In this document: piece after piece, positions 31,314 to 38,716 of the stretch
Numbering within the stretch: the stretch's first letter is position 1
Layout of the letters: the number at the start of each line of letters is the position of its first letter
NCBI GenBank assembly: GCA_964461835.1
Contig: CAYWVO010000030.1
Span: forward strand, 1 to 38,716
Direction: 5' to 3'
Length of the DNA: 38,716 nucleotides
Source: CAYWVO01 sp964461835
Lineage (GTDB): Bacteria > Zixibacteria > MSB-5A5 > WJJR01 > JAJRUJ01
Program-made: the position numbers and the translations under genes
Notes under the pieces: generated by a model
Databases searched by the model: none
What the model saw: the letters and a program-made list of their open reading frames with translations, nothing else
What the model was told of the DNA's origin: nothing

Positions 31314-33863
31314 TTAGCCGGATTTGCGGTCTCCGGCAGTCGTTTCTTTGCCGGGGCCTTCGGGATCGTGCCCCGGATCGGCCGTTGTTTCCGGTTCAAA
31401 GATCCAGTCCATAAGTGTATACACGAAATTGCTCATTGCTTTCTGCTGGGGATTGGGCACCATCGATGTATATCCCAGGACATTGCGTTCGAACGCACGA
31501 GAATTTCCGTAGGCGATTACGCGTCCTTTACCGACCTGTTTTTCCACCACGACCGGAGCCCCGTCCGGTGCTACCATCAAGGGTGTCCCCCCGGTAATTC
31601 GCGCCGCGTTATTCCAAATTGGTGCGGCAGGATTGGACCCGGCGTTAGTCGGAGTCACGGTATTGAGAAAATCGAATTCGAGACCAAACTCCTGCATGAG
31701 AGTATTGGTTGGTACCATACCGTTTTCCGGATCATCCATCAGGACAAACGTGCCCCCGTCCTCAATATATGATCGCAACTTGGCGATTTGATCCGGTGTG
31801 GGGATTTCTTCCGGATCGATCATAATCAGTGCTCCCATTTTGCGAGCTTCTGCAATACAGGTGTCAAACGAGTAGTATTTCCGTGGAAAAACATCGACGC
31901 GTTGCGTCCACACAAAGAATGTGTGGAAATCCTTGTCTTCGTTGCGGGCCAGGCGCAACTCGGGGATAAAATATCGCGAATACTCCCCGTCAAAGACCAG
32001 TTGCTTGAACTCCTCGCGCGGTTCCGGCAACGGATACGCCTTCCGGTTCGCCGCTTCGATCAGCGGCGTTATCACCAGGAATGCAGCCAATCCTGAGGCC
32101 AGCATCCAGACAAAACCGCGCGCCCCGTATGCGCTCGCTGCGACGGATGCAACAACGAGCGCGAAACAGCCGACCAGCAGCAAAAACGGCCGCCAGCCGG
32201 GGAATCGTTCAATCCGGTTGGCATACTCCACCAGGCCCAGCATCAATTCCGGTTTCCCGGGGATAAAAATAAAGAAGTTGGAAATCAACGTACTGTCCGT
32301 GAAGCAGATGATTCGCCCTTTACCATACGTCGTACTGGCCACCGTGAAAAACGGCCCATATCTGTAGCCGGTATGGGCGATCCGTTCCGGGAAGAAATTG
32401 CGTTCCGAATAATCGGCGGGCAGCGTTTTCACATTGAGATCGACCATGACACCACGCACTCCCCAGTCACCACGCAAGGTACACTGGCCTCCCCAGAAGA
32501 AAAGCGGGAGATTTTGTACCACCGGATGGGGAAGCATGCCGGGCATCTGGTAGACATTGAGATCACCGGTATTGACCTCATACGCGATGTCTGAATACAC
32601 CCGCAGGCCAAAATGCCGGGAAATCTGGTTGAGGAACGTGGCGTGACCGAAGACATTGGTGTGATCCCCAATCAGGACCAAGCCACCGCCGTCCTTCACC
32701 CAATCGAGTACTGCCGAAATCTCCTGGGGCGTATACGAACGAGTAGGAACTTTCAAACAAATCACATCGTAGGTGTCCAGATAAGCCGGTGTAAATTCCT
32801 GATACCCCCGGTCCATTTTGTAAAACTTACCCCAGTATTCGGCGCCGGAGTAAAAATTATAGGTCGATTGTTGTCCATACCACAAAGTATCAAACGCCAT
32901 ATCGGTCCATTCCCAGTCGGAATGGTACTCATCAATTAGCAGCCGCCCCGCCTTTTCTTCTCCCGGGTCGACATAGGTCTGGATGACGGTCCAGCAGATA
33001 ACGGCGATTGCGGCACCGGCAATAACCAGCGGCAGCCGTCGCCAACTATCTCGGTTCTTTTCCACCGGAACCGGTGTTCTCCGGCTTTCGGCGATTGGGC
33101 CGAACTTCGACCCCCGCATAAATAAGAAGACCCATACTGAGGTTAAGGCAGTAAATGACGGCCACCAGTAATGTCCCTGATTGGCTTGAGAAAAATCTAT
33201 TGCCACAACCATCAGATAGCGGAAAAACATGTAGACGGTGAGAATCAGTGCCGCCCGCCAGAGCGCCCCCACTTTCATGCGGCCCAGCGCGACGAGCACG
33301 ATGACTCCGAGGAATACCTGAATGAAGAAAAACCACCCCATATTGTTCAGGGACGGCACGACCTGATAGAGAATATCCGGAGAGAGGACATAGAGTCCGG
33401 CGGTGGTGATACCACTGTCGATACCGAGGATGCTCAACAGCGAGTGCAATAATCCCGACCACGGCTCCGCGTCATGTCCTCGCGGGCCGAGCACAAAGTA
33501 GTAGAGGTAGGATCCGCCCAGTTGCACCAGCAATACCGCACCGGCGGTAACCAGGCCTTCCGAAATTCGGCGGACCAACGGAATGCTCCCGATGAACGAG
33601 CCGAGAATAATCCCGACACCGAGGATCAACGCCCCGATGGTTATCGGCTCGTTCCAGTAAACATAACAGATAATGAGCGCCGCAGCGGCCGGCAAGGAAC
33701 TCCAGCTGCGCGGGATAATCGAGGTCTCCCGCTGTTTCCCGATCACAAAGGCCGCAACCGCTCCGCCGATCAGCCAGTAGGTCAGCGACACATCGGGAAA
33801 CCGCGACGGCGGAAAAAACAGCCAGGTGGCGGCCAGCAGGCAGATACCCAGTGAAAGCATCAT
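31314..33863 (-). CDS. Large membrane protein B: exosortase-like membrane domain plus two amidotransferase-like domains
   Basis: 849 residues. About eight N-terminal hydrophobic segments (1-255) and one near 278-297. A soluble domain follows at about 300-560, with YDVICLKVPTRSYTP and DGGGLVLIGDHTNVFG (391-406). Two more helices lie near 570-620. A second, related soluble domain runs at about 640-830 (MIDPEEIPTPDQIAKLR; EDGGTFVLMDDPENG). The soluble domains resemble class I amidotransferase-like/DUF4350 folds without an obvious catalytic Cys-His-Glu triad. The membrane segment at 136-250 resembles exosortases in pattern (ALWR, then FFR215, then GH231), but SLNN occupies the place of the catalytic Cys. 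The ATG overlaps the stop of the preceding paralogue as ATGA. Function unknown; I infer envelope biogenesis or signalling. Confidence 0.8.
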   Translation of the reverse strand: MMLSLGICLLAATWLFFPPSRFPDVSLTYWLIGGAVAAFVIGKQRETSIIPRSWSSLPAAAALIICYVYWNEPITIGALILGVGIILGSFIGSIPLVRRISEGLVTAGAVLLVQLGGSYLYYFVLGPRGHDAEPWSGLLHSLLSILGIDSGITTAGLYVLSPDILYQVVPSLNNMGWFFFIQVFLGVIVLVALGRMKVGALWRAALILTVYMFFRYLMVVAIDFSQANQGHYWWPSFTALTSVWVFLFMRGSKFGPIAESRRTPVPVEKNRDSWRRLPLVIAGAAIAVICWTVIQTYVDPGEEKAGRLLIDEYHSDWEWTDMAFDTLWYGQQSTYNFYSGAEYWGKFYKMDRGYQEFTPAYLDTYDVICLKVPTRSYTPQEISAVLDWVKDGGGLVLIGDHTNVFGHATFLNQISRHFGLRVYSDIAYEVNTGDLNVYQMPGMLPHPVVQNLPLFFWGGQCTLRGDWGVRGVMVDLNVKTLPADYSERNFFPERIAHTGYRYGPFFTVASTTYGKGRIICFTDSTLISNFFIFIPGKPELMLGLVEYANRIERFPGWRPFLLLVGCFALVVASVAASAYGARGFVWMLASGLAAFLVITPLIEAANRKAYPLPEPREEFKQLVFDGEYSRYFIPELRLARNEDKDFHTFFVWTQRVDVFPRKYYSFDTCIAEARKMGALIMIDPEEIPTPDQIAKLRSYIEDGGTFVLMDDPENGMVPTNTLMQEFGLEFDFLNTVTPTNAGSNPAAPIWNNAARITGGTPLMVAPDGAPVVVEKQVGKGRVIAYGNSRAFERNVLGYTSMVPNPQQKAMSNFVYTLMDWIFEPETTADPGHDPEGPGKETTAGDRKSG

Positions 33864-36235
33864 TGCGAAAAGCCCTCCACATCTCCCCCGGTACCCGCGG
33901 TCACTTTAATCAACTCATGGACAAAACGGATATTCTCCAAATGGTAATCATCCCCACGATTTTCCAAATTATCATTGAACAGGAAGACCGGATCACCGAT
34001 GACGACCATTCCCCCGTCACCGTGATGCACTTTCTGGATCACCGGCAGATTGGACGCCGCACAGATAACCTCGGAATCGGCATTGTGGCTGGTCACCTGG
34101 TAGGCGCGGGCGAACTGCGGACTTTCCCGCAAGCCAATCCCGGTGGCCCGGCCCAGCGGGATGTTTTCAATGCGCAGGCCAAAGCTATCCAGCAATTCCT
34201 CGACCGCATCATGTTCTTCATATCCGGCAGTCAATAGTACCCAACCACCTCGTTTCATGAATGCACGGAGATCGCTAATTTCATTCCTGGTAATCTCTTG
34301 GGTAGGCCGTGCCAAAACAACAAGGTCCGCCTTTTCCATCAGGTCCGGATCCCAGCGTTGAATAATTTGCGGTTGGTATCCATTGCGCATGAGGTTGAAT
34401 TCCAACCCTCCGACCGAGTACCGTTCCCAACCCATTAAATCAAATACCTGTCCGTGGGTGTCGTCGATATACGCCAGTTTCATATCCTCGGCGTGCCACT
34501 GGTCCGGTTCCCCGGCGGGAAACACGTTCCACAGAGAGATGCTGACAACCGGCAACAACGCCAGGTAGAATATGCCGAGTAACCGATCGCCCGCCGTGAG
34601 CAGGACGATCACCAGTGCACCGAGCATAATTAGCGGGAATCCCCAAATGCGCACGTGATCCCAAATCGGTAAGCCGCCAGCACTCAGCCAGGCGAGGGTG
34701 CGCGCGGCGAGACGGTGGCTCATCACCAACGCGCCATTTTGGAAGGGAGACGTATCACCGAACAGAGCTGCGCGGCCCTTGCCATAGTACGACACGGCAG
34801 CAATTGCCACATCCCCTAGCGGTTCGCCCGCGTCATAGCTCAAATTTCCCAAAAATGACCGGTCGGCGTTGGCGGTATCACCCGGATCGGAATAAGCGTA
34901 GGTGCCGATAACCACCGGCAGGCTACCCAGAAGCGGATCGACCGACGCACCCAACCAAACTTCAACATCAGCGTGTTCATCCGCTGCTTGCGCAATGCGG
35001 TGGGGCAAGAAGCGCATCTGCCCATACCACGCGCGCCGCAGCGGCACGGCCGTATCGAATTCCAGGCTCAGTCCCAGTGGTTCGGTAATATCATTGGTTG
35101 GACCCCGAATGGCGGTGTGTCCGGTATGATCCGCCAACGCAAGGAGCCCGCCTCCCTGCCGGACAAAGGAGATTACTGAATCGCGTTGCCAGCGGGGCAG
35201 CGAATCGATCAAATTGGCGAAAATACAGACATCGACGGAATCAAAGATTTCGGGGGTGACATTTGCCTCGCGGACCTCATACCCCAATGCCCGGCAATAT
35301 CGCGGGAGCATGCCAAACATCCCCCCGCTGCGGTCACCGAAACGGGTAAAATTGGGGGTCATGGAATCCAGTTTATCCGCGTTGAGTATCAGGATTCGTT
35401 TACCCTCCCCCTGTTGATGCGGCGTGAGCAGGGGGCTACCGAAGAGGATCGCGAGAACGGCAAAACCCGCCAGCGTGTACGGCACCGCCCTCGGCAGGGA
35501 CAGTGATTCCGGCACCGGGAGTGATTCCGGGGGATGGAGCCAGGCCATGAGCCGGACTACCAACAATGTCCAAAGCAAATATACAACCGAGAGATGTATG
35601 TATACCGCCTGGGTCAGCGGAACGTAGCGGGAAACCCACGTGGCCAATGAGAAAGCCAGTGCCCAGAAAATGACCTGGCCGATCAATAGTAACACCAAGC
35701 CGGCCAGCGTGTTCCCCCAGGTTGCCCGTTTGCTGCGGAATTGCAGCACGCAGAGGAATACCATCCCTGCCACCAGGATCGCCCAACCGGCGGCGGACGG
35801 CCCCAATTCCAGCCCTGGCGGCGCGAGCATATCGAATAGACCGCTGTACCAATAGGAAAATTTCCGCACGAAATTGAAGGTGAGCGGCCACTCAAACAAA
35901 ACGACATAGGCAATCGCGTAGACTGCTAACGACTGTAGCGCCCAATCGGCGTGAGCGCGGCGTTTTTCCACCGGACCGCGACGCAACAACCAAGCTACAC
36001 CAACCAGTATGGCCAGTCTGACCAGTATCGCCCCCTGCGTATATACCCCAATCGCCGCGACCGCAGAGACCGCCAACAAGATTTTATTCAAAAAAGGTCT
36101 GCCTTCAAACCACGGTTCCTGCCGTAACCAGAGCCAACCAAAGGCGATGGCTTCCAGGATGCTATACTGGATTGGCCGCAGATCACCGACAGAACGGGTC
36201 GCCAGCGCAATAAGAACGAGGAAAACAAAGATCAC
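33860..36235 (-). CDS. Large membrane protein A: polytopic domain plus two amidotransferase-like domains
   Basis: 791 residues, a paralogue of the next gene with the same layout. About seven to eight hydrophobic segments (1-235) and one at about 250-270. A soluble domain follows at about 278-540, with VDVCIFANLIDSLP and QGGGLLALADHTGH (360-373). Two helices lie near 555-600, then a second soluble domain at about 610-780 (KADLVVLARPTQEITRNE; KRGGWVLLTAGYEEHD). The motif GGGL-x-x-L-A-DHT matches GGGL-x-x-I-G-DHT of the partner. No catalytic triad is evident. The start is GTG at 36235, with an upstream in-frame TAA blocking anything longer; the ribosome binding site is weak. It is 114 nt after the ABC1 kinase gene, and its stop overlaps the partner's start by 4 nt, indicating coupled translation. 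Confidence 0.78.
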   Translation of the reverse strand: MIFVFLVLIALATRSVGDLRPIQYSILEAIAFGWLWLRQEPWFEGRPFLNKILLAVSAVAAIGVYTQGAILVRLAILVGVAWLLRRGPVEKRRAHADWALQSLAVYAIAYVVLFEWPLTFNFVRKFSYWYSGLFDMLAPPGLELGPSAAGWAILVAGMVFLCVLQFRSKRATWGNTLAGLVLLLIGQVIFWALAFSLATWVSRYVPLTQAVYIHLSVVYLLWTLLVVRLMAWLHPPESLPVPESLSLPRAVPYTLAGFAVLAILFGSPLLTPHQQGEGKRILILNADKLDSMTPNFTRFGDRSGGMFGMLPRYCRALGYEVREANVTPEIFDSVDVCIFANLIDSLPRWQRDSVISFVRQGGGLLALADHTGHTAIRGPTNDITEPLGLSLEFDTAVPLRRAWYGQMRFLPHRIAQAADEHADVEVWLGASVDPLLGSLPVVIGTYAYSDPGDTANADRSFLGNLSYDAGEPLGDVAIAAVSYYGKGRAALFGDTSPFQNGALVMSHRLAARTLAWLSAGGLPIWDHVRIWGFPLIMLGALVIVLLTAGDRLLGIFYLALLPVVSISLWNVFPAGEPDQWHAEDMKLAYIDDTHGQVFDLMGWERYSVGGLEFNLMRNGYQPQIIQRWDPDLMEKADLVVLARPTQEITRNEISDLRAFMKRGGWVLLTAGYEEHDAVEELLDSFGLRIENIPLGRATGIGLRESPQFARAYQVTSHNADSEVICAASNLPVIQKVHHGDGGMVVIGDPVFLFNDNLENRGDDYHLENIRFVHELIKVTAGTGGDVEGFSQ

Positions 36236-36349
36236 TGGTGCTTTTCGCCTTTATGCTTCAGGGTCATTTTCTGGGTTTGACGATACCATCAAGGCACTCG
36301 TTTGTGCCGAATGCCAAGGTCCGTATCATTCCGCTTTTATTATACGCAT

Positions 36350-38032
36350 TTAAATCCGTCTGGAACGCAAAATCCCAATCACCAGCCAGATTCCTAAAAT
36401 ACCGGCGAAGAGGAATCCAGCCAGGCCCAGCCACGGCACCCCAAAAATGCGCGCGCCAACTTCAGCCCGGATTAACAATGATGATCCCACAATGAGCGCG
36501 GCAATAATTAAGGCAAACGAGATACGGTTGGAGGACCGGTCGATTTCTCCGATCAAGTTCTCCAGCCGTCGGTGTTCGAGAGGGACAATCAGTTCTCCCT
36601 GCCTCAGTTTCCGAACAATGCGCCGCAACTCAAACGGCAGAATACTGGCCACCTCCCGCAAATCCACAAGGGCCCGGCTGGCAGTTTTTGTCGCGCGGGA
36701 GGGATCGAAGCGAGCGCGCATCAGCCGACGTATATGTGGCTTGAGTGCCTGAACCATTTCATAATCCGGGTCCAGCGTCCGTGCGACCTCTTCATACGTC
36801 ACCAACGCCTTCGCCAGCAGCATATAGTCCGAGGGGAGCCTGATCTGATATTCGTGCACCAGCGTGAAAACGTCGTTGACAATTCCGCGCATATTTAGCC
36901 GTCCCAGTGGCACCCGGCTGATTCGATAGAATAAATCGGTCAGGTCGGCCTCAAATGCACGGGTATTAACCTGGTCGCCAATGACCTCCATGTTGATTAA
37001 TTCTCGGGTCAGAGATGAGGTATCGCCGGCGAAGGCCGCCACCAGGAGGTTGCTCAATTCATCCGCGGCACGGGTGGAGAGCCGACCCATCATTCCGAAA
37101 TCAACTGCCGCAATACGGCCATCCGGAATCACAAAGAGATTTCCAGGGTGCGGATCGGCGTGGAAAAATCGATGGTCAAAAATCTGCTTGAAGACCGATT
37201 CTCCCCCATTGCGGATAATCTGGGGAAGATCAAAACCAGCGGCCTTGAGCCGTTCTTTATTGGAGATTTTGATCCCCTCGATGTAGGCAGTGGTCAGCAC
37301 CTTGCTGCCAGAGAGGTCATAATAGACTTGGGGGACGAAGACGGTCCCCTCCTCGGACATATTCTCAGCAAAAATCTCGATGTACCGTGCTTCAGCATCG
37401 AAATCCAATTCTCGGCGAGTGCTGCGGGACAGTTCAGCGACTAGCCCCACCGGATCGAAAATCCGGGTTTCGGGGATATGGCGATCCAGCAATTTGGCCA
37501 AATCTCGCAAGATATTCATGTCCGCATCGATAATATTCTTTATCCCCGGCCGCTGTACTTTCACCGCCACGCGGTCGCCAGCGATGGTCGTTGCGCGATG
37601 GACCTGGGAGAGCGATGCTGCGGCGATCGGTGCGGAGTAAAAATCGGAAAACAGCTGTTCGACCGGTGCACCCAGCTCATCTTCAATGACCTCACGAACT
37701 TGCTCATAGGCGAACGGCTCAACCGCATCCTGGAGTTTGGTCAATTCGACCAGCAAATCGTAGGGGATCAAAAATGGACGGGTGGACAGTACCTGACCCA
37801 GCTTGATAAACGTCGGTCCTAACTCTTCCAGAACGCGCCGAATTCGCTCAGACACCGACATCGCCTGCGCCCGGGGTGCACTGGCCTCGGCAGCCTTCGA
37901 ACGCAGACGGAACCGCGCACGGAGGTCCAGTCGGTCAATAATATGGCCGAAGCCATATTTGGCCAGGACGGCGACAATTTGCTGGTAGCGCTGCAAATTG
38001 CGCACGGTTTTGTCAACACGCGGTATTGGCAT
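36350..38032 (-). CDS. ubiB: ABC1/UbiB family atypical protein kinase-like
   Basis: 560 residues. ABC1 family marks: K77-L-G-Q80 in TFIKLGQVLSTRP, the Ala-rich loop AAAS at 137-140 (in place of a Gly-rich loop) followed by SQVH, VAVK with K158, FFHADPHPGN at 289-298 and VDFGMMG with the metal-binding DFG at 311-313. Two C-terminal membrane helices (about 505-555) end in RSRR. UbiB-type members are ATPases needed for ubiquinone or other isoprenoid-lipid handling; no quinone gene is adjacent, so the exact role is open. The ATG at 38032 starts at family sequence MPIPRVDKTVRNLQRYQQ; a longer in-frame ATG at 38110 has GGAGG only 3 nt upstream. It is the first gene of the long minus-strand run. Confidence 0.88.
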   Translation of the reverse strand: MPIPRVDKTVRNLQRYQQIVAVLAKYGFGHIIDRLDLRARFRLRSKAAEASAPRAQAMSVSERIRRVLEELGPTFIKLGQVLSTRPFLIPYDLLVELTKLQDAVEPFAYEQVREVIEDELGAPVEQLFSDFYSAPIAAASLSQVHRATTIAGDRVAVKVQRPGIKNIIDADMNILRDLAKLLDRHIPETRIFDPVGLVAELSRSTRRELDFDAEARYIEIFAENMSEEGTVFVPQVYYDLSGSKVLTTAYIEGIKISNKERLKAAGFDLPQIIRNGGESVFKQIFDHRFFHADPHPGNLFVIPDGRIAAVDFGMMGRLSTRAADELSNLLVAAFAGDTSSLTRELINMEVIGDQVNTRAFEADLTDLFYRISRVPLGRLNMRGIVNDVFTLVHEYQIRLPSDYMLLAKALVTYEEVARTLDPDYEMVQALKPHIRRLMRARFDPSRATKTASRALVDLREVASILPFELRRIVRKLRQGELIVPLEHRRLENLIGEIDRSSNRISFALIIAALIVGSSLLIRAEVGARIFGVPWLGLAGFLFAGILGIWLVIGILRSRRI

Positions 38033-38199
38033 GCCGTATTGTCTACCTCTGACGGAAAATGTCGGCTGGGACGGGAACTGTAAAGAGAAATCATGGTAGG
38101 AAGCGCACATAAGCCTCCATTGAGCCGGAGACTCGAATTTGCCGATAATACCAGCAAAGGCCTTGCTTTTTGGAGGTAAACGGATTAATTGGGGACGCT

Positions 38200-38439
38200 A
38201 TGGCGAAGCCGGCAAAGAAATCGCAACCCGCTGCCAAAGAGACGGCAGTCTTACCGTTCGGTAAGAAGAATTATCTCTGGTTTGTGATTGGCCTGGTGGC
38301 CATCATCACCGGATTTATCTTCCTGGCACTGGGCGACACGGTCATCGCGCCGATCCTCCTGGTTGCCGGATACTGCGTGTTTATCCCGGTGGCAATTTTG
38401 GTCGGCGGGTCCAGGGAGGGCGGCCCGGAGCAGACCTAA
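38200..38439 (+). CDS. DUF3098-like small membrane protein
   Basis: 79 residues. A basic N-terminus (MAKPAKKSQPA) is followed by LPFGKKNYLWFVIGLVAI, the signature start of DUF3098 proteins, and two hydrophobic helices (about 27-45 and 50-70). The family is small inner-membrane proteins of unknown function, best known in Bacteroidetes. GGGG lies 5 nt before the ATG at 38200. An in-frame TTG at 38170 is possible, but it overlaps the GGAGG. It diverges from the ABC1 kinase gene and is 19 nt before tRNA-Val. Confidence 0.75.
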   Translation: MAKPAKKSQPAAKETAVLPFGKKNYLWFVIGLVAIITGFIFLALGDTVIAPILLVAGYCVFIPVAILVGGSREGGPEQT

Positions 38440-38458
38440 GCCGACCGCCACACAATGC

Positions 38459-38533
38459 GGGCGGTTAGCTCAGCTGGTTTAGAGCGCCTGCCTTACAAGC
38501 AGGAGGTCAATGGTTCGAATCCGTTACCGCCCA
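38459..38533 (+). tRNA. tRNA-Val (anticodon UAC)
   Basis: A full cloverleaf: acceptor GGGCGGT pairs with ACCGCCC (38526-38532); the D arm is GCTCAGCTGGTTTAGAGC; the anticodon stem CTGCC/GGCAG-type pairing encloses the loop with TAC; the T arm carries GGTTCGAATCC. The 3' CCA is not encoded. Confidence 0.95.
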
Positions 38534-38579
38534 TATTTTGCGATTGACGCCGTATTTGCTCAGGACAGACAAAAACCTT

Positions 38580-38647
38580 GCGGGGTCGTAGTTCAGATTG
38601 GTGAGAACGTCCCGCGCTCCGCACGGGAAGGTCGCGAAAGAAAGTTT
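38580..38647 (+). pseudogene. Decayed tRNA-Asp copy (tRNA-like relic)
   Basis: It begins GCGGGGTCGTAGTTCAG like the intact tRNA-Asp exactly 80 nt downstream and keeps the D arm and the GGTCGCGA segment. The anticodon arm is replaced (CCCGC GCTCCGC ACGGG). No T loop or 3' acceptor strand (ACCCCGC) is present. It cannot fold as a normal tRNA. Confidence 0.7.
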
Positions 38648-38659
38648 GAAATTGAACAC

Positions 38660-38716
38660 GCGGGGTCGTAGTTCAGTTTGGTTAGAACGCCGGCCTGTCA
38701 CGCCGGAGGTCGCGAG
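38660..38716 (+). tRNA. tRNA-Asp (anticodon GUC), cut by window end
   Basis: Acceptor GCGGGGT, D arm GTTCAGTTTGGTTAGAAC, anticodon stem CCGGC/GCCGG with loop CTGTCAC (anticodon GTC), then the variable loop AGGTC and the first bases of the T stem. About 20 nt of the 3' end are outside the window. Confidence 0.93.

Overview
The window looks like chromosome from a Gram-negative bacterium of the FCB superphylum, most like candidate phylum Zixibacteria. This is inferred from gene content; no rRNA or marker tree is available. The evidence is: large secreted proteins ending in a type-A (Por/FlgD-Ig-like) sorting domain with the NYPNPFN box; abundant cohesin-like and dockerin-like modules; a SecA of 999 residues with an extra insertion and a C-terminal SEC-C motif; a DUF3098-type two-helix membrane protein; and an OmpA protein with calcium-binding thrombospondin type 3 repeats.

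Layout. (1) 1-9.0 kb, minus strand: four secreted surface or extracellular proteins. The first runs off the left edge. The next two carry cohesin-like domains, a dockerin and a sorting tail. The fourth is a short dockerin protein. (2) 9.8-12.1 kb, minus: tdh-kbl, threonine degradation to glycine and acetyl-CoA. (3) 12.66-15.3 kb, plus: the conserved dnaX-ybaB-recR cluster, preceded by a folded inverted-repeat element. (4) 15.36-16.5 kb, minus: a CGGC-domain protein and a second small dockerin protein. (5) 17-20 kb, plus: secA. (6) 20-21.2 kb, minus: a bactofilin-like membrane protein. (7) 21.4-28.3 kb, plus: a GAF-GGDEF diguanylate cyclase, then nagZ-anmK-spoIID-like-ompA-like, a compact murein turnover and envelope set, then a small basic ORF. 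(8) 28.5-38.0 kb, minus: probably one transcription unit read right to left: an ABC1/UbiB kinase, two large paralogous membrane proteins that overlap by 4 nt, a CcmH-like cysteine protein, HtpX and a CNNM/CorC-type CBS protein. (9) Right edge, plus: a DUF3098-like protein, tRNA-Val(UAC), a decayed tRNA-Asp copy and a tRNA-Asp(GUC) cut by the window end.

How the parts fit. The dockerin and cohesin proteins suggest a calcium-dependent, non-cellulosomal surface assembly, because no glycoside hydrolase is fused to the dockerins. SpoIID-type transglycosylase, NagZ and AnmK form a consistent sequence from anhydro-muropeptide release to MurNAc-6-phosphate. The strongest candidate for something undescribed is the overlapping pair of polytopic membrane proteins at 31.3-36.2 kb. 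They share a G-G-G-L-x-x-[IL]-[GA]-D-H-T motif in an amidotransferase-like periplasmic domain, and one has an N-terminal membrane domain that resembles an exosortase without its catalytic cysteine. The second is a class of dockerin repeats with conserved paired cysteines. No CRISPR array, insertion sequence, prophage or recognisable transposase was seen.
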